The notes under the pieces were generated by a model. It had not been told where the DNA came from, ran no database searches, and saw only the letters and a list, made by a program, of their open reading frames with translations. A DNA stretch of 34,310 nucleotides, from positions 1 through 34,310 of the forward strand of contig NZ_JAPSKQ010000059.1 of the NCBI RefSeq assembly GCF_031181555.1. The letters run 5' to 3'. Position numbers and translations under genes: made by a program. This document shows positions 7,886 to 16,198 of the stretch, in pieces (positions within the stretch are counted from its first letter, which is position 1; each line of letters starts with the position of its first letter). This DNA is from Streptomyces sp. Its GTDB lineage: Bacteria; Actinomycetota; Actinomycetes; Streptomycetales; Streptomycetaceae.

Positions 7886-9280
7886 TCAGGCCTTGGCCAG
7901 CTCCTTCTCGCCGGCCGGCCCGGCCACCCCGGCGGCGCCGTCGTCCGGGCCGCCGGAGCCGTGGTCGTCCAGCAGGGTCTTCTCGTCGAAGGGCAGCCGG
8001 CCGGCGAGGACCTGGCCCACCCGCTCCTTGTCGATCTCCTTGGTCCAGGTGCCGACCAGCACCGTGGCGACCGCGTTGCCCGCGAAGTTGGTCAGGGCGC
8101 GGGCCTCGCTCATGAAGCGGTCGATGCCGACGATGAGGCCGATGCCGTCCACCAGGGCCGGCTTGTGCGACTGCAGACCGCCGGCCAGGGTCGCCAGGCC
8201 CGCGCCGGTGACGCCGGCGGCGCCCTTGGAGGCGACCAGCAGGAAGAGCAGCAGCGGGATCTGCTCGCCGACGGACATCGGCGTGCCCATGGCGTCGGCG
8301 ATGAACAGCGAGGCCATGGTCATGTAGATCATGGTGCCGTCGAGGTTGAAGGAGTAACCGGTCGGGACGGTGATGCCGACCACCGGCTTGCTGACGCCCA
8401 GGTGCTCCATCTTCGCGATGAGCCGCGGCAGCGCCGACTCGGAGGAGGAGGTGGACAGGATCAGCAGGAACTCACGGCCCAGGTACTTGAACAGGGTCCA
8501 GATGTTCAGGCCCGCGACGACCCGCAGCATCGCGCCGAGCACCAGGAAGACGAACAGCACACAGGTGACGTAGAAGCCGAGCATCAGCACCGCGAGGCTC
8601 TTCAGCGCGTCCAGGCCGGCGGAACCGGTGACCGCGGCCATGGCGCCGAACGCGCCGACCGGGGCGGCCCACATGATCATGGCCAGGACCCGGAAGACCA
8701 GCCGCTGGATGTGCTCGATGCCCCGCAGGATCGGCTGCCCGGCGTTGCCCATGGCCTGCAGCGCGAAGCCGCACAGCAGGGCGATCAGCAGGGTCTGCAG
8801 GACCTCGCCCTGGGTGAAGGCGGACACGATCGTGGTCGGGATGATGCCGAGCAGGAACTCGGTGGTGTCCTTCGCCTCGGCGTCGACCTGGGCGTGGCCG
8901 GTCTCCTTGACCGCGTCGGTGATCGCGAGGCCGGTGCCCGGCTCCAGGATGTTGCCGACGACCAGGCCGATACCCAGGGCGACCAGGGACATCACCAGGA
9001 AGTAGACCATGGCGATGCCGCCGACCGCGCCCACCTTGGCGGCCTTCCGCACGGAGCCGATGCCCAGCACGATGGTGCAGAAGATGATCGGCGAGATCAT
9101 CATCTTGATCAGGTTCACGAAGCCGGTGCCGATCGGCTTCAGACCGACCGCGAAGTCGGGTGCGACCAGACCGACGGCGATACCGAGGGCGACCGCGATG
9201 ATCACCGCGATGTAGAGATAGTGCGTGCGGTCCCGCTTGGCCTTGGGTGCGGCAGGTGCCGTGTCGGCTGCGCTGGTCAC
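7886..9280 (-). CDS. dctA: C4-dicarboxylate/cation symporter DctA
   Basis: A 464-residue integral membrane protein of the DAACS (SLC1-like) family that imports succinate, fumarate and malate with protons or sodium. Visible hallmarks: TM1 in HYLYIAVIIAVALGIAVGLV; LIKMMISPIIFCTIVLGI; the serine-rich re-entrant loop ILSTSSSESALPRL; the substrate/cation motif PTGYSFNLDGTMIYM; the second hairpin GAAGVTGAGLATLAGGL; and DRFMSEARALTNFAGNAVATV in TM8. The GTG start at 9280 has AAGGAGG upstream. It is divergent from a CitA/CitB-type two-component pair, a classical arrangement in which the sensor detects external dicarboxylate and activates the carrier gene. Specificity for dicarboxylates over glutamate is inferred from sequence and context. 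Confidence 0.92.
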   Translation of the reverse strand: MTSAADTAPAAPKAKRDRTHYLYIAVIIAVALGIAVGLVAPDFAVGLKPIGTGFVNLIKMMISPIIFCTIVLGIGSVRKAAKVGAVGGIAMVYFLVMSLVALGIGLVVGNILEPGTGLAITDAVKETGHAQVDAEAKDTTEFLLGIIPTTIVSAFTQGEVLQTLLIALLCGFALQAMGNAGQPILRGIEHIQRLVFRVLAMIMWAAPVGAFGAMAAVTGSAGLDALKSLAVLMLGFYVTCVLFVFLVLGAMLRVVAGLNIWTLFKYLGREFLLILSTSSSESALPRLIAKMEHLGVSKPVVGITVPTGYSFNLDGTMIYMTMASLFIADAMGTPMSVGEQIPLLLFLLVASKGAAGVTGAGLATLAGGLQSHKPALVDGIGLIVGIDRFMSEARALTNFAGNAVATVLVGTWTKEIDKERVGQVLAGRLPFDEKTLLDDHGSGGPDDGAAGVAGPAGEKELAKA

Positions 9281-9373
9281 GGGCGGCCCTCCTTGACGAC
9301 GTCGTCGGCATCACCGGCGTGCGGCTCACGTCCCGGGATGGGGTTTGGGGAATGCCGTGACTATCTCCCGCTG

Positions 9374-9389
9374 TGTGAGTGCGGTCACC
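9374..9389. promoter_or_regulatory. CRP-like dyad between dctA and the sensor kinase gene
   Basis: TGTGA-N6-TCAC (9374-9388) matches the classical CRP half-sites and contains GTG-N8-CAC. It lies in the 156-base divergent intergenic region, 63 bases before the sensor start. Function is inferred; no promoter hexamers are clear here. Confidence 0.4.
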
Positions 9390-9436
9390 CTTCCGTTCAT
9401 TTAGTTCACCGGAGAAGCGGGAGGCAGACTGGCGGC

Positions 9437-11092
9437 ATGCGCCTCCCCGTCCCCCGACCCCGCAGCCTGGCGGGCCAGCTGTTCGCCATGCAGGCCGTGC
9501 TGATAGCGGTCGTCGTCGCCGGGTACGCGCTGTTCACCTACGTGAGCGACCGCAGCCAGGCCGAGGAGGCCGCCGGCCGCCAGGCCACGGCGGTGGCCCG
9601 CTCGGTCGCCGACTCCCCCTCGGTGCGGGAGGCGATCCGCACCTCCGACCCCTCGGCCTCGCTCCAGCCGTACGCGGTGGCCGTGGTGCGCGACACCGAT
9701 GTCGACTTCGTCACGATCATGGATCCGCGGGGCATCCGCTGGACCCACCCCGATCCGCGGCAGATCGGCCTGCCCTTCCAGGGCCACACCGCCCCCGCCC
9801 TCCGGGGCCGCACCTTCACCGAGACCTACACCGGCACCCTCGGCCCGTCCGTCCGCGCGGTCACCCCGGTCCGGGACGGCGACCGGATCGTCGGCCTGGT
9901 CAGCGCGGGGATCCGGGTCGAGGAGATCAGCCAGCGCGTCCGGGGCCAGCTGACGGCCCTGCTCGGGGTCGCGGCCGGCGCCCTCGGGCTCGGCGCGATC
10001 GGGACGTACGTCATCAACGCCCGCCTGCGCCGGCACACCCACGGGATGAACGCGACCGAGCTCAGCCACATGCACGACTACCATCAGGCCGCGCTCCACG
10101 CCGTGCGCGAGGGGCTGCTGATGCTGGACGGCCAGTACCGGGTCGCGTTGATCAACGACGGCGGACGGGAGCTGCTGGGCGTGGCTCCGGAGGAGGACGT
10201 GGTGGGCAGGCCGGTGGCGGAACTGGGGCTGCCCGCGCCGCTGACGGGTGCGCTGCTGGCCTCGCAGCCGCGGGTGGACGAGGTGCACCTGACGGCGGAC
10301 CGGGTGCTGGTGGTGAACACCTCGCCGGTCTCCGGCGGCCAGCGGCGCGGCTCGGTGGTGACCCTGCGGGACGTGACCGAGCTCCAGTCGCTGATGGGTG
10401 AGCTGGACTCCGAGCGGGGCTTCACCCAGGCGCTGCGTTCCCAGGCGCACGAGGCGGCGAACCGGCTGCACACCGTGGTCTCGCTGATCGAGCTGGGCCG
10501 GGCCGAGGAGGCGGTGGACTTCGCGACCGCCGAGCTGGAGCTGGCCCAGGCGCTCACCGACCAGGTGGTGGCGGCGGTGAGCGAGCCGGTGCTGGCGGCC
10601 CTGCTGCTGGGCAAGACGGCGCAGGCCAACGAGCGGGGCGTGGAGCTGGTGGTGTCGCCCGACAGCCGCCTGGACGACGGCCTGCTGCCGGACACCCTGC
10701 CCGCCCGTGACCTGGTCACCATCCTCGGCAACCTGATCGACAACGCCGTGGACGCGGCGCAGGGCGGGGTGCGGCCCCGGGTGACGGTGACGGCGCTGAC
10801 GGAGGACGGCTCGGAGCTGGTCCTGCGCGTGTCCGACACCGGCCCCGGAGTGGACCCGGACCACGCCGAGGCGGTCTTCCAGCGGGGCTTCACGACCAAG
10901 CCGTCCGGTCCGGGCGGACGCGGGCTGGGCCTGGCGCTGGTCCGGCAGGCGGTGGGCCGGCACGGCGGGTCGCTGTCGGTGACGTCGGCGGAGGGGGGCG
11001 GCGCCCGGTTCGAGGTGCGGCTGCCCCTGCGGGCGGCCGTCGCCGACGGTGCGGTCGTGCGGGGCCCGGGGAGACCGGGAGGTGACGCGTGA
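9437..11092 (+). CDS. CitA/DctS-type sensor histidine kinase
   Basis: A 551-residue membrane kinase. TM1 is about 13-34, an extracytoplasmic PAS/Cache-type domain spans about 35-180 (VDFVTIMDPRGIRWTHPDP, GLVSAGIRVEEI), and TM2 is about 181-203. A cytoplasmic PAS domain follows (about 215-310; GLLMLDGQYRVALIND), then the DcuS/CitA-class phospho-acceptor SQAHEAANRLHTV with His338 and a HATPase domain with NLIDNAVDA (Asn436), DTGPGVDP and GRGLGLALVRQ. The ATG at 9437 is preferred for its position just before TM1; GGGAGG lies 12 bases upstream. Its stop overlaps the regulator start by four bases (GTGA). Divergent dctA suggests it senses C4-dicarboxylates or citrate. Confidence 0.9.
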   Translation: MRLPVPRPRSLAGQLFAMQAVLIAVVVAGYALFTYVSDRSQAEEAAGRQATAVARSVADSPSVREAIRTSDPSASLQPYAVAVVRDTDVDFVTIMDPRGIRWTHPDPRQIGLPFQGHTAPALRGRTFTETYTGTLGPSVRAVTPVRDGDRIVGLVSAGIRVEEISQRVRGQLTALLGVAAGALGLGAIGTYVINARLRRHTHGMNATELSHMHDYHQAALHAVREGLLMLDGQYRVALINDGGRELLGVAPEEDVVGRPVAELGLPAPLTGALLASQPRVDEVHLTADRVLVVNTSPVSGGQRRGSVVTLRDVTELQSLMGELDSERGFTQALRSQAHEAANRLHTVVSLIELGRAEEAVDFATAELELAQALTDQVVAAVSEPVLAALLLGKTAQANERGVELVVSPDSRLDDGLLPDTLPARDLVTILGNLIDNAVDAAQGGVRPRVTVTALTEDGSELVLRVSDTGPGVDPDHAEAVFQRGFTTKPSGPGGRGLGLALVRQAVGRHGGSLSVTSAEGGGARFEVRLPLRAAVADGAVVRGPGRPGGDA

Positions 11093-11775
11093 CGGACGAC
11101 CGGCCCATCAGGGTCCTGGTGGTGGAGGACGACCCGGTCGCCGCCGACGCCCACGTGATGTACGTCGGCCGGGTGCCGGGCTTCGTCGCCGTCGGCAAGG
11201 CGCACACCGGCGCGGAGGCCCGCCGGGCCCTGGAGCGCACGCCCGTCGACCTGCTGCTCCTCGACCTGCACCTGCCCGACGTGCACGGACTCCAGCTGGC
11301 CCGCTCGCTGCGGGCGGCCGGACACCACGCCGACGTGATAGCGGTGACCTCGGCGCGGGACCTCGCGGTGGTGCGCGAGGGGGTGTCGCTGGGGGTCGTG
11401 CAGTACGTGCTGAAGCCCTTCACCTTCGCCACGCTGCGGGACCGCCTGGTGCGGTACGCCGAGTTCCGCGCGGCGGCCGGCGAGGCCAGCGGCCAGGCGG
11501 AGGTGGACCGCGCGCTGGCCGTGCTGCGCGCCCCGGGACCGTCCGCCCTGCCCAAGGGACTGAGCGCACCGACCCTGGAGCGGGTGTCCGTGGCCCTGCG
11601 GGACGCCGGGGAGGGCCTGACCGCCACCGGGGCCGCGGAGGCCGTCGGCATCTCCCGCATCACCGCCCGCCGCTACCTGGAGCACCTGGTGGACACCGGC
11701 CGCGCGGCCCGGCGCCCTCAGTACGGGGCCGTGGGCCGGCCGGAGCTGCAGTACCGGTGGGTGACCGGACCGTGA
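11089..11775 (+). CDS. CitB/DcuR-type response regulator
   Basis: The 228-residue protein has a receiver domain with the acidic pair Glu13/Asp14 (VVEDD), phospho-acceptor Asp59 in LLLLDLHLPD, Thr87 and Lys109 (VLKPF), followed by a CitB-type winged helix (GLTATGAAEAVGISRITARRYLEHLV). It is the cognate partner of the overlapping kinase gene and probably activates dctA. The GTG start is fixed by the four-base overlap and GGGAGGTGACGC upstream. Confidence 0.92.
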   Translation: MTDDRPIRVLVVEDDPVAADAHVMYVGRVPGFVAVGKAHTGAEARRALERTPVDLLLLDLHLPDVHGLQLARSLRAAGHHADVIAVTSARDLAVVREGVSLGVVQYVLKPFTFATLRDRLVRYAEFRAAAGEASGQAEVDRALAVLRAPGPSALPKGLSAPTLERVSVALRDAGEGLTATGAAEAVGISRITARRYLEHLVDTGRAARRPQYGAVGRPELQYRWVTGP

Positions 11776-11967
11776 GGGGCGAGCGGGTGGGCGCGGCGTC
11801 CGGTTCGCGCCGCGGGGAGGCCGCCGTCCGGACTTCCGTCACCCCGTACGGCCGTTCGACGACCGCACGCCTGACGCCGTCCGCGACGCGTCCGAGCCGG
11901 GAGGCGTGACGTCGGCGCACCTCACCACCGGCTCCCCGCACAGGCCCGCTGAGCTTTCCGTTTGCGC

Positions 11968-12001
11968 CCCCGGGCGCCCGGGGAGGACACCGGGCGCCCG
12001 G
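11968..12001 (+). terminator. Double GC palindrome, candidate terminator
   Basis: A perfect 16-bp palindrome CCCCGGGCGCCCGGGG (11968-11983) is followed seven bases later by its 12-bp core CCGGGCGCCCGG (11990-12001). Each can fold alone, or the two copies can pair in one long stem with an 8-base loop. Confidence 0.55.
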
Positions 12002-12103
12002 GAAGGGCGCCGGCCGCTCCGTCCGGCGACCGCCCTCCGCCAGGTGACCGACTCGCCGGTAGCCGTACGTTCCTACAATCGGTGATCCTGGCCGAACAGA
12101 CCG

Positions 12104-12132
12104 TAGTCATCCCTTCCGGACGCCCCTAGCTT
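12104..12132 (+). promoter_or_regulatory. Candidate leaderless promoter of the HTH gene
   Basis: TAGCTT (12127-12132) lies seven bases before the GTG at 12140; TAGTCA (12104-12109) lies at the -35 position with 17-base spacing. No Shine-Dalgarno sequence precedes the start. Confidence 0.45.
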
Positions 12133-12139
12133 GTGGGCC

Positions 12140-12868
12140 GTGTCCCGACCCTCCGCTCGACCGAACCGTCCCCCGTCCTCCGGCGCCCACCCGCCCCCGC
12201 CGTTCAACGCCCTCGCCGCCCGCCGGCTGCGGGCCGCCCTCGGCATGGGACCGCACCACGTCGCCCACACCCTGCGCGCCTCGTACGGGCTGCCGTACGT
12301 CACGCCGGATCTCGTCGTCGCCTGGGAGCGCGGGACCGCCGCCCCCTCGCACTCCGAACTGGCCGCGCTGGCGGGCGTGTTGTGGTGCTCACCGGGTGAA
12401 CTCATCGGACGTCCGCGCACCCTGCGCGAGCACCGCGTCGCCCGCGGTCTGGCGCCCGAGGACGTCGCCCGCGCGGTCGGCCACGAACTGCAGGCCTATC
12501 TGCGGATGGAGGAGACCGGCCGGTGGCACGGCACCGAGCGGCAGTCCGCCGCCCTGACCGAACTGCTCGCCCTGTCCCCGGCCGACGTCGTCACCGTCAC
12601 CGGGCGGGAGGACCGGCTCGCGGAGCTGCTGCGCAGTGCGGCGACGACGCGCTGGCAGGCGTACGTACGGCCGGTCTCCAAGGTCGTCCCGCTGGAGCGG
12701 CGCCCCGTGGAGAGGGCGCTCCAGCGGCTCCACCAGGACTACCAGGGCCACATGGCCGCCACCCTCAGCTGGGGCGGCGGCCACGGCGACGCGGGGGACG
12801 GCGGACGGGAGTTCCTCGACCGGATCGTCGAGCACTTCTGGACGGCGGTCGAGCGCGGCGGCGGGTGA
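12140..12868 (+). CDS. Helix-turn-helix (XRE-like) regulator
   Basis: The 242-residue protein probably binds DNA through two XRE-like modules: residues about 22-85 (FNALAARRLRAALGMGPHHVAHTL, then PDLVVAWERGTAAPSHSELAALA) and about 90-150 (TLREHRVARGLAPEDVARAVG, YLRMEETGRW, SAALTELLALSP). The C-terminal about 90 residues contain the acidic/aromatic end REFLDRIVEHFWTAVER and no domain I recognise. GTG at 12140 is preferred over TTG at 12131. The gene converges on pfkA with a 21-base gap. Its target is unknown; proximity to pfkA is only suggestive. Confidence 0.75.
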   Translation: MSRPSARPNRPPSSGAHPPPPFNALAARRLRAALGMGPHHVAHTLRASYGLPYVTPDLVVAWERGTAAPSHSELAALAGVLWCSPGELIGRPRTLREHRVARGLAPEDVARAVGHELQAYLRMEETGRWHGTERQSAALTELLALSPADVVTVTGREDRLAELLRSAATTRWQAYVRPVSKVVPLERRPVERALQRLHQDYQGHMAATLSWGGGHGDAGDGGREFLDRIVEHFWTAVERGGG

Positions 12869-12872
12869 GGGC

Positions 12873-12890
12873 GCCGGCTGGAAGGCCGGC
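12873..12890. terminator. Short hairpin between convergent HTH and pfkA genes
   Basis: GCCGGC (12873-12878) and GCCGGC (12885-12890) form a 6-bp stem with a TGGAAG loop in the 21-base convergent gap. It is small, so termination is uncertain. Confidence 0.3.
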
Positions 12891-13915
12891 TAGAAGACCG
12901 ACTCCGCCTCGTCCATCCGGTCCTTCGGGACCGTCTTCAGTTCCGTGACCGCCTCCGCCAGCGGCACCATCACGATGTCCGTGCCGCGCAGCGCGGTCAT
13001 CTTGCCGAACTCGCCCCGGTGCGCGGCCTCCACCGCGTGCCAGCCGAAGCGGGTGGCCAGCACCCTGTCGTACGCCGTCGGCACACCGCCGCGCTGGACG
13101 TGGCCGAGGATGACCGGCTTGGCCTCCTTGCCCAGGCGCCGCTCCAGCTCGTGCGCCAGGGCCGTACCGATGCCCTGGAAGCGCTCGTGGCCGAACTTGT
13201 CGATCTCGCCCTTGCCGTAGTCCATGGTGCCGTCGGCCGGGTGCGCGCCCTCGGCGACACAGATCACCGCGAACTTCTTGCCGCGGGCGAAGCGCTCCTC
13301 GACCATCTTGACCAGCTGGGCCGGGTCGAAGGGGCGCTCGGGCAGGCAGATGCCGTGCGCACCGGCGGCCATGCCGGACTCCAGGGCGATCCAGCCCGCG
13401 TGCCGGCCCATCACCTCGACGACCATCACCCGCTGGTGGGACTCGGCGGTGGTCTTCAGGCGGTCCATCGCCTCGGTGGCGACGCCGACGGCGGTGTCGA
13501 AGCCGAAGGTGCGGTCGGTGGAGGAGATGTCGTTGTCGATCGTCTTCGGGACGCCGACCACCGGCAGGCCCGCGTCCGACAGCATGTGCGCCGCGGTGAG
13601 CGTGCCCTCGCCGCCGATCGGGATCAGCGCGTCGATGCCGAAGTCGCGGATCATGTCGGAGGCGTTCTCGCAGGCCTCGCGCAGCCGGTCGCGCTCCAGC
13701 CGGGAGGAGCCGAGGATGGTGCCGCCGCGGGCCAGGATGCCGCTGACCGCGTCGAGGTCGAGCGTGCGGTAGCGGCCGTCCAGCAGTCCCGAGTAGCCGT
13801 CCTCGAAGCCGATGACCTCGTCGCCGTAGTTGTCGACCGCTCGGTGCACGACCGACCGGATCACTGCGTTCAGGCCGGGGCAGTCGCCGCCTGCGGTGAG
13901 AACTCCGATACGCAT
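12890..13915 (-). CDS. pfkA: 6-phosphofructokinase
   Basis: A 341-residue cytoplasmic glycolytic enzyme phosphorylating fructose 6-phosphate to fructose 1,6-bisphosphate. Motifs: GGDCPGLNAV (9-18), GGEGT (101-105), PKTIDND (123-129) with catalytic Asp127, MGRHAGW (169-175) and HVQRGG near the C-terminus. Gly104 together with Lys124 fits the actinobacterial group that uses ATP; pyrophosphate enzymes typically have Asp104. This is family knowledge applied to the sequence. The ATG at 13915 has AGGAGA upstream and starts directly with MRIGVLTAGG; in-frame sequence further upstream is not family-like. It is divergent from pta-ackA, 180 bases apart. Confidence 0.95.
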   Translation of the reverse strand: MRIGVLTAGGDCPGLNAVIRSVVHRAVDNYGDEVIGFEDGYSGLLDGRYRTLDLDAVSGILARGGTILGSSRLERDRLREACENASDMIRDFGIDALIPIGGEGTLTAAHMLSDAGLPVVGVPKTIDNDISSTDRTFGFDTAVGVATEAMDRLKTTAESHQRVMVVEVMGRHAGWIALESGMAAGAHGICLPERPFDPAQLVKMVEERFARGKKFAVICVAEGAHPADGTMDYGKGEIDKFGHERFQGIGTALAHELERRLGKEAKPVILGHVQRGGVPTAYDRVLATRFGWHAVEAAHRGEFGKMTALRGTDIVMVPLAEAVTELKTVPKDRMDEAESVF

Positions 13916-14007
13916 CGTGCTGTGTCTCCTGGTCCCTGTCGATACCGGTGAGCCACCCCCGATTGTTTCACGTCCTCCAGGCCGGTGCCGACGCCGCACG
14001 GACGGGC

Positions 14008-14036
14008 GTCGTAACCATCGGCGGAGGTATTGTCAA
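14008..14036 (-). promoter_or_regulatory. Candidate pfkA promoter
   Basis: On the minus strand a perfect TTGACA (14036-14031) is followed after 17 bases by TACGAC (14013-14008). This would give a 5' leader of roughly 85 bases before pfkA. The -10 ends in C rather than T. Confidence 0.5.
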
Positions 14037-14095
14037 GAGGGATTCGCTCACCTCGGTGGGTGATTTTTGTGGCCCCGATGAAACGGAGACCGCGC

Positions 14096-16198
14096 GTGAC
14101 CCGCAGCGTGTACGTGACCGGTATCGACCGCGGCGACGGCCGCCAGGTCGTCGAGCTGGGGGTCATGGAGCTCCTGACCCGGCAGGTCGACCGGGTGGGT
14201 GTCTTCCGTCCCCTGGTGCACGACGGGCCCGACCGTCTCTTCGAGCTCCTGCGCGCCCGCTACCGGCTCACCCAGGACCCGGAGACCGTCTACGGCATGG
14301 ACTACCAGGAGGCGTCCGCGCTCCAGGCCGAGCGGGGCACGGACGAGCTGGTCTCCGCCCTCGTCGACCGGTTCCGCCTGGTCGCCCGCGACTACGACGT
14401 CGTCCTCGTCCTCGGCACCGACTACGCCGACACCCAGTTCCCGGACGAGCTGAGCCTGAACGCCCGGCTCGCCAACGAGTTCGGCGCCTCGGTGATCCCG
14501 GTGGTGGGCGGGCGGAAGCAGACCGCCGAGGCGGTGCGCGCCGAGACCCGCAACGCCTACCGCGCCTACGACACCCTGGGCTGCGACGTGCTCGCCATGG
14601 TGGTCAACCGGGTGGCCCGGGAGGACCGGGACGAGATCGCCGAGCGGCTCGCGTCCCGGCTGCCCGTGCCCTGCTACGTCCTGCCGGACGAGCCGGCGCT
14701 GTCCGCCCCGACCGTCTCGCAGATCGCGCACGCCCTGAACGCGAAGGTGGTGCTCGGCGACGACTCCGGGCTGGCCCGCGACGCCCTCGACTTCGTCTTC
14801 GGCGGCGCCATGCTGCCCAACCTCCTCGCCGCCCTCACCCCGGGCTGTCTGGTGGTCACCCCCGGCGACCGCGCCGACCTGGTCGTCGGCGCGCTCGCCG
14901 CGCACAGCGCCGGCACCCCGCCGATCGCCGGGGTGCTGCTCACCCTGGACGAGGTCCCCGGCGACGACATCCTCACCCTCGCGGCCCGTCTCGCCCCCGG
15001 CACCCCGGTGCTGTCGGTGTCCGGCAACAGCTTCCCCACCGCCGAACAGCTCTTCTCCCTGGAGGGCAAGCTGAACGCGGCCACCCCGCGCAAGGCGGAG
15101 ACCGCGCTCGGCCTCTTCGAGCGGTACGCCGACACCGCGGAGATCGACCGGCTGGTCTCCGCGCCCAGCAGCGACCGGGTGACGCCGATGATGTTCGAGC
15201 ACAAGCTGCTCGAACAGGCCCGCTCCGACCTGCGCCGGGTCGTGCTCCCCGAGGGCACCGAGGAACGGGTGCTGCACGCGGCCGAGGTGCTGCTGCGCCG
15301 GGGCGTGTGCGAGCTGATCCTGCTCGGGCCGGCCGACACCATCCGCAAGAAGGCCGCCGACCTCGGCATCGACCTCGGCGGGACCCAGCTGATCGACCCG
15401 GCCACCTCCGAGCTGCGCGACTCCTTCGCCGAGAAGTACGCGGCCCTGCGCGCCCACCGGGGCGTGACCGTGGAGCTGGCCTACGACGTCGTCTCCGACG
15501 TCAACTACTTCGGCACGCTGATGGTGCAGGAGGGCCTGGCCGACGGCATGGTGTCCGGGTCGGTGCACTCCACGGCCGCGACCATCCGGCCGGCGTTCGA
15601 GATCATCAAGACGCGGGAGGACGCCGGGATCGTCTCCTCCGTCTTCTTCATGTGCCTGGCCGACAAGGTCCTCGTCTACGGCGACTGCGCGGTCAACCCG
15701 GACCCGGACGCGGAGCAGCTGGCCGACATCGCCGTGCAGTCGGCGGTCACCGCCGCGCGGTTCGGGGTGGAGCCGCGGATCGCGATGCTGTCGTACTCGA
15801 CGGGTACCTCCGGCTCCGGCGCCGACGTCGACAAGGTGCGCGAGGCGACCGGGCTGGTGCGCGCGCGCCGGCCCGACCTGAAGATCGAGGGGCCGATCCA
15901 GTACGACGCCGCCGTGGAGCCGTCGGTCGCGGCGACCAAGCTGCCGGACTCGGAGGTCGCCGGGCACGCGACCGTGCTGATCTTCCCGGACCTCAACACC
16001 GGCAACAACACCTACAAGGCCGTGCAGCGCTCGGCCGGCGCGATCGCCGTCGGTCCGGTGCTGCAGGGTCTGCGCAAGCCGGTCAACGACCTGTCCCGGG
16101 GCGCCCTCGTCCAGGACATCGTCACGACGGTCGCCATCACGGCGATCCAGGCCCAGTCCCCCGCGCCGTCCCCGAGCGAGAAGGCAGCCGCCCAGTGA
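14096..16198 (+). CDS. pta: Phosphate acetyltransferase (long, Pta type II)
   Basis: The 700-residue enzyme interconverts acetyl-CoA and acetyl phosphate. The N-terminal ParA/BioD-like domain (about 1-210; SVYVTGIDRGDGRQ where a P-loop would be, so nucleotide binding is doubtful) and a middle DRTGG domain (about 215-325) precede the catalytic PTA domain from about residue 365 (MMFEHKLLEQAR, VVLPEGTEERVL, GLADGMVSGSVHSTA, MLSYSTGTSGSG, IFPDLNTGNNTYKAVQR). GTG 14096 is chosen because GGAG lies at 14084-14087; an in-frame ATG at 14078 lacks a site. The stop overlaps the ackA start by four bases (GTGA), so both are co-expressed for acetate overflow and assimilation. Confidence 0.94.
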   Translation: MTRSVYVTGIDRGDGRQVVELGVMELLTRQVDRVGVFRPLVHDGPDRLFELLRARYRLTQDPETVYGMDYQEASALQAERGTDELVSALVDRFRLVARDYDVVLVLGTDYADTQFPDELSLNARLANEFGASVIPVVGGRKQTAEAVRAETRNAYRAYDTLGCDVLAMVVNRVAREDRDEIAERLASRLPVPCYVLPDEPALSAPTVSQIAHALNAKVVLGDDSGLARDALDFVFGGAMLPNLLAALTPGCLVVTPGDRADLVVGALAAHSAGTPPIAGVLLTLDEVPGDDILTLAARLAPGTPVLSVSGNSFPTAEQLFSLEGKLNAATPRKAETALGLFERYADTAEIDRLVSAPSSDRVTPMMFEHKLLEQARSDLRRVVLPEGTEERVLHAAEVLLRRGVCELILLGPADTIRKKAADLGIDLGGTQLIDPATSELRDSFAEKYAALRAHRGVTVELAYDVVSDVNYFGTLMVQEGLADGMVSGSVHSTAATIRPAFEIIKTREDAGIVSSVFFMCLADKVLVYGDCAVNPDPDAEQLADIAVQSAVTAARFGVEPRIAMLSYSTGTSGSGADVDKVREATGLVRARRPDLKIEGPIQYDAAVEPSVAATKLPDSEVAGHATVLIFPDLNTGNNTYKAVQRSAGAIAVGPVLQGLRKPVNDLSRGALVQDIVTTVAITAIQAQSPAPSPSEKAAAQ

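Larger units (their letters stand above)
11776..12139. other. Intergenic region after the regulator gene; no gene seen
   Basis: This 364-base gap shows no convincing coding frame on either strand. It contains a double palindrome that may terminate the two-component operon and, at its right end, a promoter-like box for the next gene. TACAAT at 12074-12079 resembles a -10 but lacks a -35 at suitable distance. Confidence 0.6.

Noticed and set aside
14078..14095. ATG at 14078 as the pta start
   Set aside because: No ribosome site; GTG 14096 has GGAG at the right distance and begins with the family N-terminus TRSVYVTGIDRG.
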